Below are positions 7,667 through 16,334 of a stretch of 64,000 nt of DNA, piece by piece. The first letter of the stretch is position 1. Each line of letters starts with the position of its first letter. Under the pieces are notes generated by a model that ran no database searches, had not been told where the DNA came from, and worked only from the letters and a program-made list of their open reading frames with translations. This stretch comes from Gandjariella thermophila (lineage in GTDB: Bacteria; Actinomycetota; Actinomycetes; Mycobacteriales; Pseudonocardiaceae). The DNA is taken from assembly GCF_005405885.1 (NCBI RefSeq), contig NZ_BJFL01000005.1, positions 1-64,000 on the forward strand, written 5' to 3'. A program made the translations under genes and the position numbers.

Positions 7667-10600
7667 GTGCCGTGGATGTTGCGGGCGGTGGAGTTGTCCG
7701 GGTCGACGCGGTGGCGGTGGCTGCTGCTCGACGAGGACGGTCGGACGGTCGCCGACCACGAGGTTGACGTCGACCCGGCGGCCCCGGAGTACGAGGCCAT
7801 CCATGACCTGCACGGCTACCTGTGGCGGAACCGCGTGCCCGACGACCGCATCCCCGCGGAGACGGCGATCGTGGCGCGCGTCGGTGCGTGGCTCGGCGAG
7901 CGGGTGCTGGGTGAGCGGATCGGCCGGCTGATCGTAGCCGGTGACGAGGACACCGTCCGGGTGGAACTGCCCGAGGGCGCCGACTTCCTGCCGCACTGGC
8001 CGCTCGAACTGTCGCATGTGGACGGTGTTTCGCTGGCCGGTCGTGGAGTCGGCCTGGTCTACCAGTGGGCTGGCACCCAGGCCCGGGACAAGCAGCCGGT
8101 GGGCGACGCGCTGCGCATCCTGGCGCTGTTCTCCATGCCGTCCCGCACCTCCGTGCTGGCGCTGCGCCGGGAGCGCTACGAGCTGGCGCGGCTGGTCCGC
8201 ACCGTTGCCGCCCGCGAGCGCCGGGCCGTCGAGCTGCGGGTGCTGCAGTACGGGGTGACCCGCGACCGGCTGCGCGCCACCGCCGAGCAGGAGCCGGGGT
8301 GGGACGTGCTACACCTGGCCGGGCATGGGCTGGAAGGGGGCCTGCTGCTGGAACATCCGGACGGCTCGCCCGACGAGGTGTCCACCACGGACCTCGTGAC
8401 GCTGTTACGGCCGGCGCGACGCCGGTTGAAGCTCGTCGTGCTCGGCGTCTGCCACTCCGGTGCGGCGACGGCCGCGGAGACGATGCGCTGGTTGCGACTG
8501 GACGAGCAGGCGGACGCGCTGGACCCCACCGCCGAAGTCGACGGCGCCACGGTGGGGCTAGCGCGCGGTTTGGTGGAACGGCTCGGCGTTGCCGCGGTGG
8601 CGATGCGCTACCCGGTATCGGACGAGTTCGCCGTCGCGCTGACCGCGGAGCTGTATCCGCGGCTGCTGGGTGGCATGCCGGTGGACCGCGCCGTCGCCCT
8701 GGCCGTACCGGCCGCCGCCGGGGAGCGGCCCTCGGCCGGCCGACCGCCGTTGTCCCTCGGCACGCCCGCGGTGTTCGGCCCCGGCGCCGCCGGCCTCACC
8801 CTGCGTCCGCCGGCCGGCACCGTGGACCTCGACCCGAGCCGGCACCGGATGGTCGGCTTCCCCGCCGAGCCGGAGCGGTTCGTCGGTCGCACCCGGCTGC
8901 TCATCGACGCGGCCCGCGCGCTCGCGCCGCGCAGCGACCGCACCGGCGTGCTGCTGGTCGGCATGGCCGGAGCCGGCAAGACCACGGCCGCCCTGGAACT
9001 GGCCTACCAGCACCGGGACCGCTTCGGCGCGCTGGCCTGGTGGCAGGCCCCCAGCCGGGACACGGCGCCCGGCGACGCGATCGTCGGCCTGGCGCACGCC
9101 CTGGAAACCCAGCTCGGCCACCTCGGCTTCACCATGCTCGACGCGGTGGGCGGCGAGGACCGCCTGCGCCACTTCCTGCCCCGGCTGTCCGCGCTACTGC
9201 GCGACGAGGCGGTGCTGCTGGTGCTGGACAACCTGGAGACCCTGCTGTCGGCGTCCGGCACCTGGCGAGACCCGATGTGGGCGGCACTGGTCGAGACCCT
9301 GACCGGGCACGGCGGCGAGTCCAGAGTCGTGCTCACCAGCCGGACCGCCCCGGACGGCCTGGACACCGACCGGGTGGCGGTGCTGCCCACCCACGCGCTG
9401 TCCCTGGCCGAGTCGATCCTGCTCGCCCGTGAGCTGCCGCACCTCGGCGCGCTGCTGCGGGACGTGCCCGGTCCGCACCGCGGACCGGCGGCCGATCCGG
9501 TGCTGGCCCGGCGAGTGATCCACGTCGTGCAGGGCCATCCCAAGCTGCTCGAACTCGCCGACGCCGCGGCCGCCGACCCGGAGAAGCTGCGCGCCCGGCT
9601 GGACGCCGCCGAGCGTGCCGGTGCGGACGCCCCGCTGGGCGCCTTCTTCGCCACCGGCACCAGCGACGTGGACGGCGCCCAGTTCCTGGACATCCTGACC
9701 ACCTGGACCACCACCGCGCTCGCCGACCTGCCCACCCCGGCCCGCACCCTCGCGGAGCTGATCGCCTGCCTGGAAGACGCCGACCGGACCGTCCGGGTCG
9801 TCGGCACCGTCTGGCCGCAACTCTGGCGCACCCGGCACGACGGCGACCCGCCGTCACTGGACGAGGCCGTCGACACGCTGGCCGCCGCCGCGCTGGTGGA
9901 CGCCGAAGGCGTCGGGGACGTCGCCGTGGACTACCCGATGCACCCGGGCGTGGCCGCGGCCGTCCGCGCCGCCACCGATTCCGACCTGCGCGCCACCGTG
10001 GACGACCTGCTCGGCGACCTGTGGTGGCGGGTCGCGGTCGGCGCGGGGCAGGTGGAGCAGGAGGGCGACGACGTCGCCGGCGAGACGATCGTCAACCGCG
10101 GCCTGGCCGCCCTGCCGTACCTGGTGCGCCGCGGCCGTGCGCGGGAGGCCGTCGCCCTGATGACGGCCGTCACCTCCCGCGATCCCTCGCCGGGCACCGC
10201 CCACCGCGTGCTGGGTTACCTGCGCCGCCTCCGCGACGACGGTGTGGAGACCGGGCAGCGACTGGACACCCAACTGCTCCACGCCAGGGTGCTGGCACGG
10301 ATCGATCCCGCCGAGGGATTGGCCGCGATGCACGCCCTGCGGGCCGAGGTCCGCGGTCGCGGCGACCCGAAGGAGGGCGCGCGGGTCGCCGGTGAGCTGG
10401 CCAACCTGCTGCGCGATCACGCGGACCTGGCCGCCGCGCTGGAGGCCGCCGAAGAGGCGGTGTCGCTGGACCGCGCATCCGGGGGCGGCCCGTGGAGCGA
10501 GGCTGGCCACGAGGCGCTGGTGCTGCAGATCCTCGCGGCGATGGGCCACCACGACAAGGTGCTGGAGCAGGCGACCGGCCTGCTCGAGCGGCTTGACTCC

Positions 10601-11347
10601 CTCGATCCCGAGTCCAGTGCCGGCGAGTACCTCTCGACCTGGACCGTCACCGAGACCATCCTCGACGCGGCGTTCCTGGCCGCTTGTGGTCTGGGCGACT
10701 GGCCCCGTGCGCTCGAACTCAACGGGCGCGCCCAGGACAGCAGGAAGCGGAGGGGAGCGTCCACACAGGACCGCGCCCGCGTCGCCTTCAACGCCCACTT
10801 CCCGCTGCTGGAACTGGGCCGCCACGGCGAGGCGGAGGAAGTGCTGCTCGCCTGTCAGGAGGAATTCGAGCGGGCCGGCGACATCGTGCTCCTCGGTCGG
10901 GTGTTCAGCGCCAGGGCCAATCTCGCCATGAAACGGGGCCGGCTCGGCGAGGCGATCGCGAACGAGCACCACGCGCTGCGGTACAAGTACCAGCGTCCCG
11001 AGGCCGGCACCGTGGCCACGAGCCACCACAACCTGGCGCTGTACTGTCTCTGTCCCCCGAAGCGACCGGAACTCGCGGTTGTGCACGGCCTGGCCGCCGC
11101 GCTGCTGTTCCGGGCCTCCCACCGCGCCGCCAACGAGGACAGCGGCGTCCGCATCGTCGCCTGGTCATCGCGCGGCCACGCGGATGACCTCCTGCCCGCA
11201 GACCTCGGTGAACTGACGGCGCGGGTCGAGCAGGTGCCCGGCGTCCGGTTCGGCGAACTCCTCACCGAGCTCGTGCCCGACGCCGCGGCACGGGACGCGC
11301 TGTTCACCGACATCGTGAACGCAACACGCACCGTCGTGCTGAAGTAG
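7667..11347 (+). CDS. CHAT-domain protease fused to STAND NTPase and helical repeats
   Basis: A 1226-residue multidomain protein. Residues 1 to about 375 form a CHAT (caspase-like) peptidase domain with the expected dyad, His220 in VLHLAGHGLEGG and Cys262 in LVVLGVCHSGAA. A STAND NTPase follows, with P-loop VGMAGAGKTT at 431-440, Walker B-like VLLVLDNLETLL and a sensor-like VLTSR. The C-terminal 450 residues are alpha-helical repeats of TPR type. CHAT-STAND proteins act as ligand-activated proteases in bacterial signalling and conflict systems. The likely logic is repeat-mediated sensing, NTP-driven switching and proteolysis of a target. No separate target gene is obvious; the adjacent kinase is a candidate partner. 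Confidence 0.87.
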   Translation: MPWMLRAVELSGSTRWRWLLLDEDGRTVADHEVDVDPAAPEYEAIHDLHGYLWRNRVPDDRIPAETAIVARVGAWLGERVLGERIGRLIVAGDEDTVRVELPEGADFLPHWPLELSHVDGVSLAGRGVGLVYQWAGTQARDKQPVGDALRILALFSMPSRTSVLALRRERYELARLVRTVAARERRAVELRVLQYGVTRDRLRATAEQEPGWDVLHLAGHGLEGGLLLEHPDGSPDEVSTTDLVTLLRPARRRLKLVVLGVCHSGAATAAETMRWLRLDEQADALDPTAEVDGATVGLARGLVERLGVAAVAMRYPVSDEFAVALTAELYPRLLGGMPVDRAVALAVPAAAGERPSAGRPPLSLGTPAVFGPGAAGLTLRPPAGTVDLDPSRHRMVGFPAEPERFVGRTRLLIDAARALAPRSDRTGVLLVGMAGAGKTTAALELAYQHRDRFGALAWWQAPSRDTAPGDAIVGLAHALETQLGHLGFTMLDAVGGEDRLRHFLPRLSALLRDEAVLLVLDNLETLLSASGTWRDPMWAALVETLTGHGGESRVVLTSRTAPDGLDTDRVAVLPTHALSLAESILLARELPHLGALLRDVPGPHRGPAADPVLARRVIHVVQGHPKLLELADAAAADPEKLRARLDAAERAGADAPLGAFFATGTSDVDGAQFLDILTTWTTTALADLPTPARTLAELIACLEDADRTVRVVGTVWPQLWRTRHDGDPPSLDEAVDTLAAAALVDAEGVGDVAVDYPMHPGVAAAVRAATDSDLRATVDDLLGDLWWRVAVGAGQVEQEGDDVAGETIVNRGLAALPYLVRRGRAREAVALMTAVTSRDPSPGTAHRVLGYLRRLRDDGVETGQRLDTQLLHARVLARIDPAEGLAAMHALRAEVRGRGDPKEGARVAGELANLLRDHADLAAALEAAEEAVSLDRASGGGPWSEAGHEALVLQILAAMGHHDKVLEQATGLLERLDSLDPESSAGEYLSTWTVTETILDAAFLAACGLGDWPRALELNGRAQDSRKRRGASTQDRARVAFNAHFPLLELGRHGEAEEVLLACQEEFERAGDIVLLGRVFSARANLAMKRGRLGEAIANEHHALRYKYQRPEAGTVATSHHNLALYCLCPPKRPELAVVHGLAAALLFRASHRAANEDSGVRIVAWSSRGHADDLLPADLGELTARVEQVPGVRFGELLTELVPDAAARDALFTDIVNATRTVVLK

Positions 11348-11414
11348 CCGGCGCGGAAAATGCCGCTGATCGTCTGCGCTGGTCGGCGTACCTTTGCCGG
11401 GTGATCTCGACGAG

Positions 11415-11927
11415 ATGGCTGGTCCGGCGGGAGTACCGGTCACCGAGCACGACGTGAACGCGGACGGCACGGTCCGAGACGCGGCGGTGGCGCTGTGGGT
11501 GGATGCCGCTCGGCAGGCTTATCTCGACCATTGCGCCCTGCTCCAGCGGTTGCGCGAGCGCTCCGGGCTCACCCTGCGGCACCGTACGGGCACGCTGCCC
11601 GCCGGCGCACTACTCGGCCGGCCGACCAGCGTAGTGATCTCCGCCAGCACAACGGAGTTCCGACCGCGTTCGTTCACCATCTCGATGCGGCTCCGCCCGC
11701 GCGGCGGTGACCAGGAGGTCGCGCTGAACGCCGCCTCCGTGATCCGGCTGGAGGACCCGACGACCGGCGAGGTGGTCGAACTCGGTCCACCAGCCGCGTT
11801 CCTCTTGATCGCGTTACCCCGATGCCTCGATGCCGGCCCCACCCTGCTCATCCCGTTCAGCAGCGACCTGTGGATTCCACCGGGACCGTCACACCCCCTG
11901 CTGCCTCGCCGGATGACTCGCGGTTAG
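11415..11927 (+). CDS. Hotdog-fold acyl-CoA thioesterase-like protein
   Basis: About 170 residues. The N-terminal part (NADGTVRDAAVALWVDAARQ) resembles the 4HBT hotdog signature, where a small-residue loop precedes a long hot-dog helix. It is followed by strands such as TSVVISASTTEFRPRSFTIS and MRLRPRG, typical of YbgC/FadM-like thioesterases. The ATG at 11415 is preferred over a TTG at 11394. The last 40 residues do not resemble the usual helix and may reflect divergence or an old frameshift. Substrate unknown. It follows the CHAT gene by 67 bp, but nothing ties the functions together. Confidence 0.5.
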   Translation: MAGPAGVPVTEHDVNADGTVRDAAVALWVDAARQAYLDHCALLQRLRERSGLTLRHRTGTLPAGALLGRPTSVVISASTTEFRPRSFTISMRLRPRGGDQEVALNAASVIRLEDPTTGEVVELGPPAAFLLIALPRCLDAGPTLLIPFSSDLWIPPGPSHPLLPRRMTRG

Positions 11928-12226
11928 GAAGTACTCGGCAACTCGCACCCGCCATTCACGACGGGTCATTCGCACGGTCACGAAATCGTCTCCGCTGTCG
12001 CCTGTGGGTCATACTTCGGCCACGCCGGTTACTTCGATCGTGTGGCCGCATATCATCGCACGACGGGAATAGCTTACCGCACTCTGACAACTCCCAGACG
12101 GTGCCTGACTTCCGATCCCGCGACGTAACGGTTCCGGTGTTCGCGCGGATATGTTCGGTGCGGCGACCGGCCGACCATGGGCCGAGGCCGCCAAGGTGAT
12201 ATTTTTGACCTGACGGGAGAACTGGT
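11928..12226 (+). other. Intergenic stretch without a recognisable gene
   Basis: Roughly 300 bp of lower G+C than its surroundings separates the thioesterase-like gene and the PemK-like gene. Short frames on both strands lack recognisable domains and good codon usage. A TGATAT followed by a GGGAGA ribosome-binding sequence near the right end probably belongs to the next gene. I see no RNA gene or repeat. Confidence 0.4.
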
Positions 12227-13192
12227 GTGGGCCGTTCGCGGCGGGCCAGCGAAAACCTCGCGCTCTTCATCTTGTGCGGTAAGCTCGCGGCGCAATGGAT
12301 GGCCGCATCATTTCTGAGCTATCCGCCTGTTCTGTTATATCTGCTCACCAGCGACCCCGTGCTGCTCGGCCAGCACGACGAGGTGTGGGTGTTCAGTTGC
12401 TGCGCCCCCCTCGCGGCGCTGTGGGTGGTACTGCGTCACCGGCGCGTGCGGCTACGGCTCTCCTGGATCGTCGGCCGCTCCCTGGCACTGCTGGCCCTCT
12501 CCGCGGTCGTCGCGGCGATGGTGCCGACGCCGCCCGGGTTGCGTATTGTCGACCTCAACCCCGTTCGGTCCGGCGCCGTGCTGTGGCTGCTCTGGGTATG
12601 GATCATCGTCTGGCGAATCATCGATCGGCGCGTGGCGGCCCGCCAGGGGACGCAATGGGTCGGGACGCCTTGGGCCGGGACCGTCCGGCAGGCGGAGCGG
12701 GGCGATATCTGGTGGGCGGAGGTGCCGTTTGAGAAGGGTAGTTACGAGGACGGTGGACAAAGCTCCAAGGACCGGCCGTGCCTGGTGGTCAGCACCTTCA
12801 ACCGGCACGCCTATGTCCTGAAGATCACCAGCGTGCCGAAGGAGGAGCGGCACGGCTACATTGCGATCCCCGCCGGCTGGCATCCGGAAAACGACAAACC
12901 CAGTTGGCTCCAACTGCATCCGCTGTTGAAGGTGCCGAAAGGAGACTTCCGCCGGTACGTCACGTCCTGCCCGGAATGGTTCTGGGACAAGTCAGTGAGG
13001 TTTATCCGGCGGATGCCACGACGGCCACCCACCCGCAGCCGGCCCGCGCCGCCACGCGGACTCCTCTCGGCAGAACCGACCAGACCGGACCGCGCCGGCA
13101 GAGACGCTGAGCAGGCGCACTCGGCTGAGCACGGGTGGAGAGTCGGGTGGTGGATTAGTCCGCGCGGTTGGTCGGTAACTCCTTGCAGTTGA
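12227..13192 (+). CDS. Membrane protein with a PemK/MazF-like C-terminal domain
   Basis: A 321-residue protein from a GTG start with GGGAGA upstream. Residues 1 to about 135 contain four hydrophobic segments (for example PPVLLYLLTSD and VLWLLWVWIIVWRII). From about residue 150 comes a PemK/MazF-like barrel: ERGDIWWAEVPFEKGSY, then DRPCLVVSTF and VLKITSVP. This is the spacing of MazF-family RGDIWWxxxP...RPxLVVS. MazF enzymes are cytosolic mRNA endonucleases usually paired with an antitoxin, but no antitoxin-sized gene is next to this one. The membrane anchor may replace that control. The C-terminal 60 residues are basic, proline-rich and probably disordered. Nuclease activity is inferred, not shown. 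Confidence 0.65.
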   Translation: MGRSRRASENLALFILCGKLAAQWMAASFLSYPPVLLYLLTSDPVLLGQHDEVWVFSCCAPLAALWVVLRHRRVRLRLSWIVGRSLALLALSAVVAAMVPTPPGLRIVDLNPVRSGAVLWLLWVWIIVWRIIDRRVAARQGTQWVGTPWAGTVRQAERGDIWWAEVPFEKGSYEDGGQSSKDRPCLVVSTFNRHAYVLKITSVPKEERHGYIAIPAGWHPENDKPSWLQLHPLLKVPKGDFRRYVTSCPEWFWDKSVRFIRRMPRRPPTRSRPAPPRGLLSAEPTRPDRAGRDAEQAHSAEHGWRVGWWISPRGWSVTPCS

Positions 13193-13312
13193 CGGCGCAG
13201 TCCGTCAAGATCGCCGAGCACCCACGCCGGAGTCGGCCGTCCGGCCCGACTGGTGAAGAACGCAGCGCCCGCGTACTCAAACGGGCGCCCCGTCGCGGGC
13301 ACACCGGCGATT

Positions 13313-13690
13313 TCAGGAGCCCTGGACGGAGTAGTGGCACTGGACGCCGTGGTCGTCGGTGCTGTGGCGGCGCAGCACCGTCCGGCCGTCCACGATGATC
13401 GTGCAGCTCACCGGTCCGGTGGCCGTCGTGGTCACGTCGACGAAGCCGAAACCGGTGGTCGCGGACGCCGACCAGGGCAGGCGCACGTGCCGCAGTGCGC
13501 CCGGGGAGTTCGCGGTGTACTCGGCGGTCCTGCCCGTGGTGGCCTGGCCGGGGAAGCTATAGAAGATTTCCTCCGCGGTGCCGGCTCCGGTCACCTCCAC
13601 CCGGATGGTGTGGTTCTCGAACAGGCCGCAGCCGGACGCCAGCAGCGCCGGCGTGATCATCACGATGCCCAGGACGGCGCCTCGCCGCAT
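13313..13690 (-). CDS. MmpS-like lipoprotein
   Basis: A 125-residue secreted lipoprotein. The signal peptide MRRGAVLGIVMITPALLASG is followed directly by the lipobox cysteine (LASGC). The mature part (IRVEVTGAGTAEEIFYSFPG, LPWSA, GPVSCTIIVDGRTV) matches the beta-sandwich of MmpS/transport-accessory proteins of actinomycetes. In mycobacteria these partner MmpL (RND) transporters, but no MmpL gene is in this window, so the role is unassigned. Transcription converges with the PemK-like gene. Confidence 0.65.
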   Translation of the reverse strand: MRRGAVLGIVMITPALLASGCGLFENHTIRVEVTGAGTAEEIFYSFPGQATTGRTAEYTANSPGALRHVRLPWSASATTGFGFVDVTTTATGPVSCTIIVDGRTVLRRHSTDDHGVQCHYSVQGS

Positions 13691-13850
13691 GCCGTGCCCC
13701 CTCGTTTCCGTCCCCCGTTCCGGTGGCCCGGGCAGGCCACCGGAACGCTACGGCGGGCACGGATCAGCCGGCGTCGGCTTCGGGGCTGGTCGGCATGTCA
13801 GCCCACGGGATGAGGTAGGCCGTCTGACCCCCTACGGGTCACCCTCCGCG

Positions 13851-15452
13851 TCAGCGCCAGGACGGCAGCCAGAGTTCGGCGTTCCACCGCCACGGGCTGA
13901 TCGAGTCACCGACGAGTATCGGCCACAGCCAGGCGAAGTTGGCCACCACCAGGCCGATGTACAGGGCGACCACGAGCGTTCCGGTGCCCCGGCGTTCCAC
14001 GCCCTGCCGCACGCTGCCCAGGATCTCGCCGAGCACCACGGCCAGGCCCAGCACCAGGAACGGCGCCATCGGCGTGGCGTAGAAGAAGTACATCTGCCGG
14101 TCCAGGTTGAGGAACCAGGGCAGGTAGCCGGCGAGGTAGCCGACCAGCACGGTGGCGTAGCGCCAGTCCAGCCTGGTCGCCGTCCGCCACACCGCCCAGG
14201 CGAGCATCGGCACCGACAGCCACCACATCGCCGGCGTGCCGATCAGCATCATCGCGCCGACGCAGTCGGCATCGCCGCAGCCCGGCGCCCCCGGCCCGGA
14301 CTCGTAGTAGTAGAGCATCGGCCGCAGGCTCATCGGCCAGGCCCACGGCTTGGACTCCCACGGGTGCGGGTGGTCCCTCGGGGTCACCAGGTGCTCGTGG
14401 AACTCCAGCACGTTGCCGCTGTAATACCACAGTGACCGCAGCGCGTCCGGCACGAACCAGAACGTCGACTTGGTGCCGAGCTTGGTGCCCACCGCGTGCC
14501 GGTCGATTCCCGTCTCGCTGGCGAACCAGGCCCAGTAGCACCCCAGGTAGACCACCACCGGGACGGCGATCAGCGCCCACAGCGCGGGCAGGATGTCCAG
14601 CCGCAGCGTGCCCCGCCACGGGTGCCGCACCCCGGCCGCCCGCCGAGCCGCGACGTCGAAGACCAGGACGAGCAGCCCGAAGCCGGCCACGTAGTACAGC
14701 CCGCCCCACTTCGTCGCGCAGGCCACGCCCAGTGCGACGCCGGCCGCGAACCGCCACCACCGGAAGCCCAGCCGCGGCCCGTACGGCGAGTCGTTGATCC
14801 AGCCCTCCCGGACCGCCACGGCGAGCCGGCCGCGCACCTGGTCCCGGTCGACCAGCACGCAGGCGAACGCGACGACCACGAAGAACGTCAGGAAGATGTC
14901 CAGCATCCCCATCCGGGACTGGACCTGGCTGACGCCGTCGCAGATCAGCAGCACGCCGGCGACCGCGCCGAGCAGCGTGGACCGGGTCAGCCGCCGCCCG
15001 GCCCGCACGATCAGCAGCACGCACAGCGTGCCGACCACCGCCGAGGCGAACCGCCAGCCGGTGCCGTCGTAGCCGAACAGCCACTCGCCGGCGGCGATCA
15101 GGTACTTGCCCACCGGCGGGTGGACCACCAGCTCGTAGCCGGGGTTGTCCTCGTAGCCGCCGTTGCGCAGCATCTGCCACGCCTGCGGCACATAGTGCTT
15201 CTCGTCGAAGATCGGCGTTCCCTTGTCGGTGGGGAAGCCCAGGTGCCAGAACCGCACCACGCCGCCGATCAGGGTGACCACGATGGTGACCATCCAACCC
15301 CGCAGCCGGTCGGTCGGCATCGGCGGGCCCAACCGGTCAGCCGGGTCGGTGAGCGCGGCGTCCGCCGGAGGCGACGCCTCCGGTACCTCGCCGATATCGA
15401 CCACCTCGTCCTCGGGTGCGGTGGCGCTCGCGTGCGGTGCCAGGACCTTCAC
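13851..15452 (-). CDS. pmt: Polyprenyl-phosphate-mannose: protein O-mannosyltransferase
   Basis: A 533-residue integral membrane GT39 enzyme that transfers mannose from polyprenyl-phosphate-mannose to Ser/Thr of secreted proteins (Rv1002c orthologue by content and position). Visible features are the luminal loop after TM1 with the FDEKHYVPQAW motif carrying the catalytic DE pair, HPPVGKYLIA, and about ten further TM segments with LDIFLTFFVVVAF and FYATPMAPFLVLGLAVVL. The GTG at 15452 is chosen because it gives the family length, and a TACGAT -10 hexamer lies 7 nt upstream. It is divergent from rsmI across only 24 bp. Confidence 0.93.
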   Translation of the reverse strand: MKVLAPHASATAPEDEVVDIGEVPEASPPADAALTDPADRLGPPMPTDRLRGWMVTIVVTLIGGVVRFWHLGFPTDKGTPIFDEKHYVPQAWQMLRNGGYEDNPGYELVVHPPVGKYLIAAGEWLFGYDGTGWRFASAVVGTLCVLLIVRAGRRLTRSTLLGAVAGVLLICDGVSQVQSRMGMLDIFLTFFVVVAFACVLVDRDQVRGRLAVAVREGWINDSPYGPRLGFRWWRFAAGVALGVACATKWGGLYYVAGFGLLVLVFDVAARRAAGVRHPWRGTLRLDILPALWALIAVPVVVYLGCYWAWFASETGIDRHAVGTKLGTKSTFWFVPDALRSLWYYSGNVLEFHEHLVTPRDHPHPWESKPWAWPMSLRPMLYYYESGPGAPGCGDADCVGAMMLIGTPAMWWLSVPMLAWAVWRTATRLDWRYATVLVGYLAGYLPWFLNLDRQMYFFYATPMAPFLVLGLAVVLGEILGSVRQGVERRGTGTLVVALYIGLVVANFAWLWPILVGDSISPWRWNAELWLPSWR

Positions 15453-15459
15453 CCGGCCG

Positions 15460-15469
15460 ATCGTAGGGT
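15460..15469. promoter_or_regulatory. Overlapping divergent -10 elements of pmt and rsmI
   Basis: TAGGGT (15464-15469, plus) ends 7 nt before the rsmI GTG. TACGAT (15465-15460, minus) ends 7 nt before the pmt GTG. The two hexamers overlap by two bases within a 24-bp intergenic space, so both mRNAs are expected to be leaderless and the promoters mutually exclusive. Confidence 0.6.
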
Positions 15470-15476
15470 GACCGGT

Positions 15477-16334
15477 GTGAATCCCGTATCGCGACCGGGC
15501 CGGCTGGTGCTCGCCGCGACGCCACTGGGCGACGCCAGGGACGCCTCGCCGCGGCTGGTGGAGGCGCTGGGCGCGGCCGAGGTGATCGCCGCGGAGGACA
15601 CCCGGCGGCTGCGCGCGCTTGCCGCCCGGCTCGGCGTGTCGCCGCCGGGCCGCGTGGTGAGCTGCTACGACGCGGTGGAGGGCGCCCGGCTGCCCGGGCT
15701 CCTCGACGCGGTGCGCGAGGGCCGGACCGTGCTGGTGGTCACCGACGCCGGGATGCCCAGCGTGTCCGACCCGGGATACCGGCTGGTGGCCGCCTGCGTG
15801 GCCGAGGGGCTGCCGGTGACCTGCCTGCCCGGCCCGTCCGCGGTGACCACCGCGCTCGCCGTGTCCGGGCTGCCGTGTGACCGGTTCTGCTTCGAGGGGT
15901 TCCCGCCGCGCAAGCCGGGGGAGCGGCGGCGGTGGCTGGCCGCGCTCGCCCATGAGCCGCGTACCTGCGTGTTCTTCGAGTCGCCGCACCGGCTTGCGGA
16001 CACCCTGGCGGCGGCCGCCGAGGTGCTCGGCGACGACCGGCGGGCCGCGGTGTGCCGGGAGCTGACCAAGCCGTACGAGGAGGTCCGCCGCGGCGGGCTG
16101 GCCGAACTGGCCCGCTGGGCGGCCGAAGGCGTCCGCGGCGAGGTGACCGTGGTGCTCGCCGGCGCGGTGGCCGGGCCCGCCCAACCCGACCTGCCCGCGC
16201 TGGTCACCGAGGTTGAGCAGCGGGTCGCCGAGGGCGAGCGGCTGAAGGAGGCGGTGGCCGCCGTCGCGGGCACCGCGGTCGCCAAGAAGGAGCTGTACGA
16301 CGCCGTGGTCGCCGCCCGCCGGGCCGTCAGGTGA
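15477..16334 (+). CDS. rsmI: 16S rRNA (cytidine(1402)-2'-O)-methyltransferase RsmI
   Basis: A 285-residue SAM-dependent methyltransferase of the tetrapyrrole-methylase fold that 2'-O-methylates C1402 in the ribosomal P site. The N-terminus GRLVLAATPLGDARD corresponds to the family LxxVxTPIGNLxD motif. AAEDTRR, VVTDAGMPSVSDPG and LPGPSAVTTALAVSG are the other family signatures. The GTG start gives the full N-terminus and fits a leaderless transcript. The 3' end overlaps the convergent pabB by 8 bp. Confidence 0.95.
   Translation: MNPVSRPGRLVLAATPLGDARDASPRLVEALGAAEVIAAEDTRRLRALAARLGVSPPGRVVSCYDAVEGARLPGLLDAVREGRTVLVVTDAGMPSVSDPGYRLVAACVAEGLPVTCLPGPSAVTTALAVSGLPCDRFCFEGFPPRKPGERRRWLAALAHEPRTCVFFESPHRLADTLAAAAEVLGDDRRAAVCRELTKPYEEVRRGGLAELARWAAEGVRGEVTVVLAGAVAGPAQPDLPALVTEVEQRVAEGERLKEAVAAVAGTAVAKKELYDAVVAARRAVR

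Noticed and set aside
7628-8017. 129-codon minus-strand frame at the start of the CHAT gene
   Set aside because: It is antisense to the conserved CHAT N-terminus without domain or start signals.
11956-12270. 104-codon minus-strand frame in the gap before the PemK-like gene, considered as an antitoxin
   Set aside because: No antitoxin DNA-binding fold or ribosome-binding site is seen, the composition is random-like, and it overlaps the start of the PemK-like gene.
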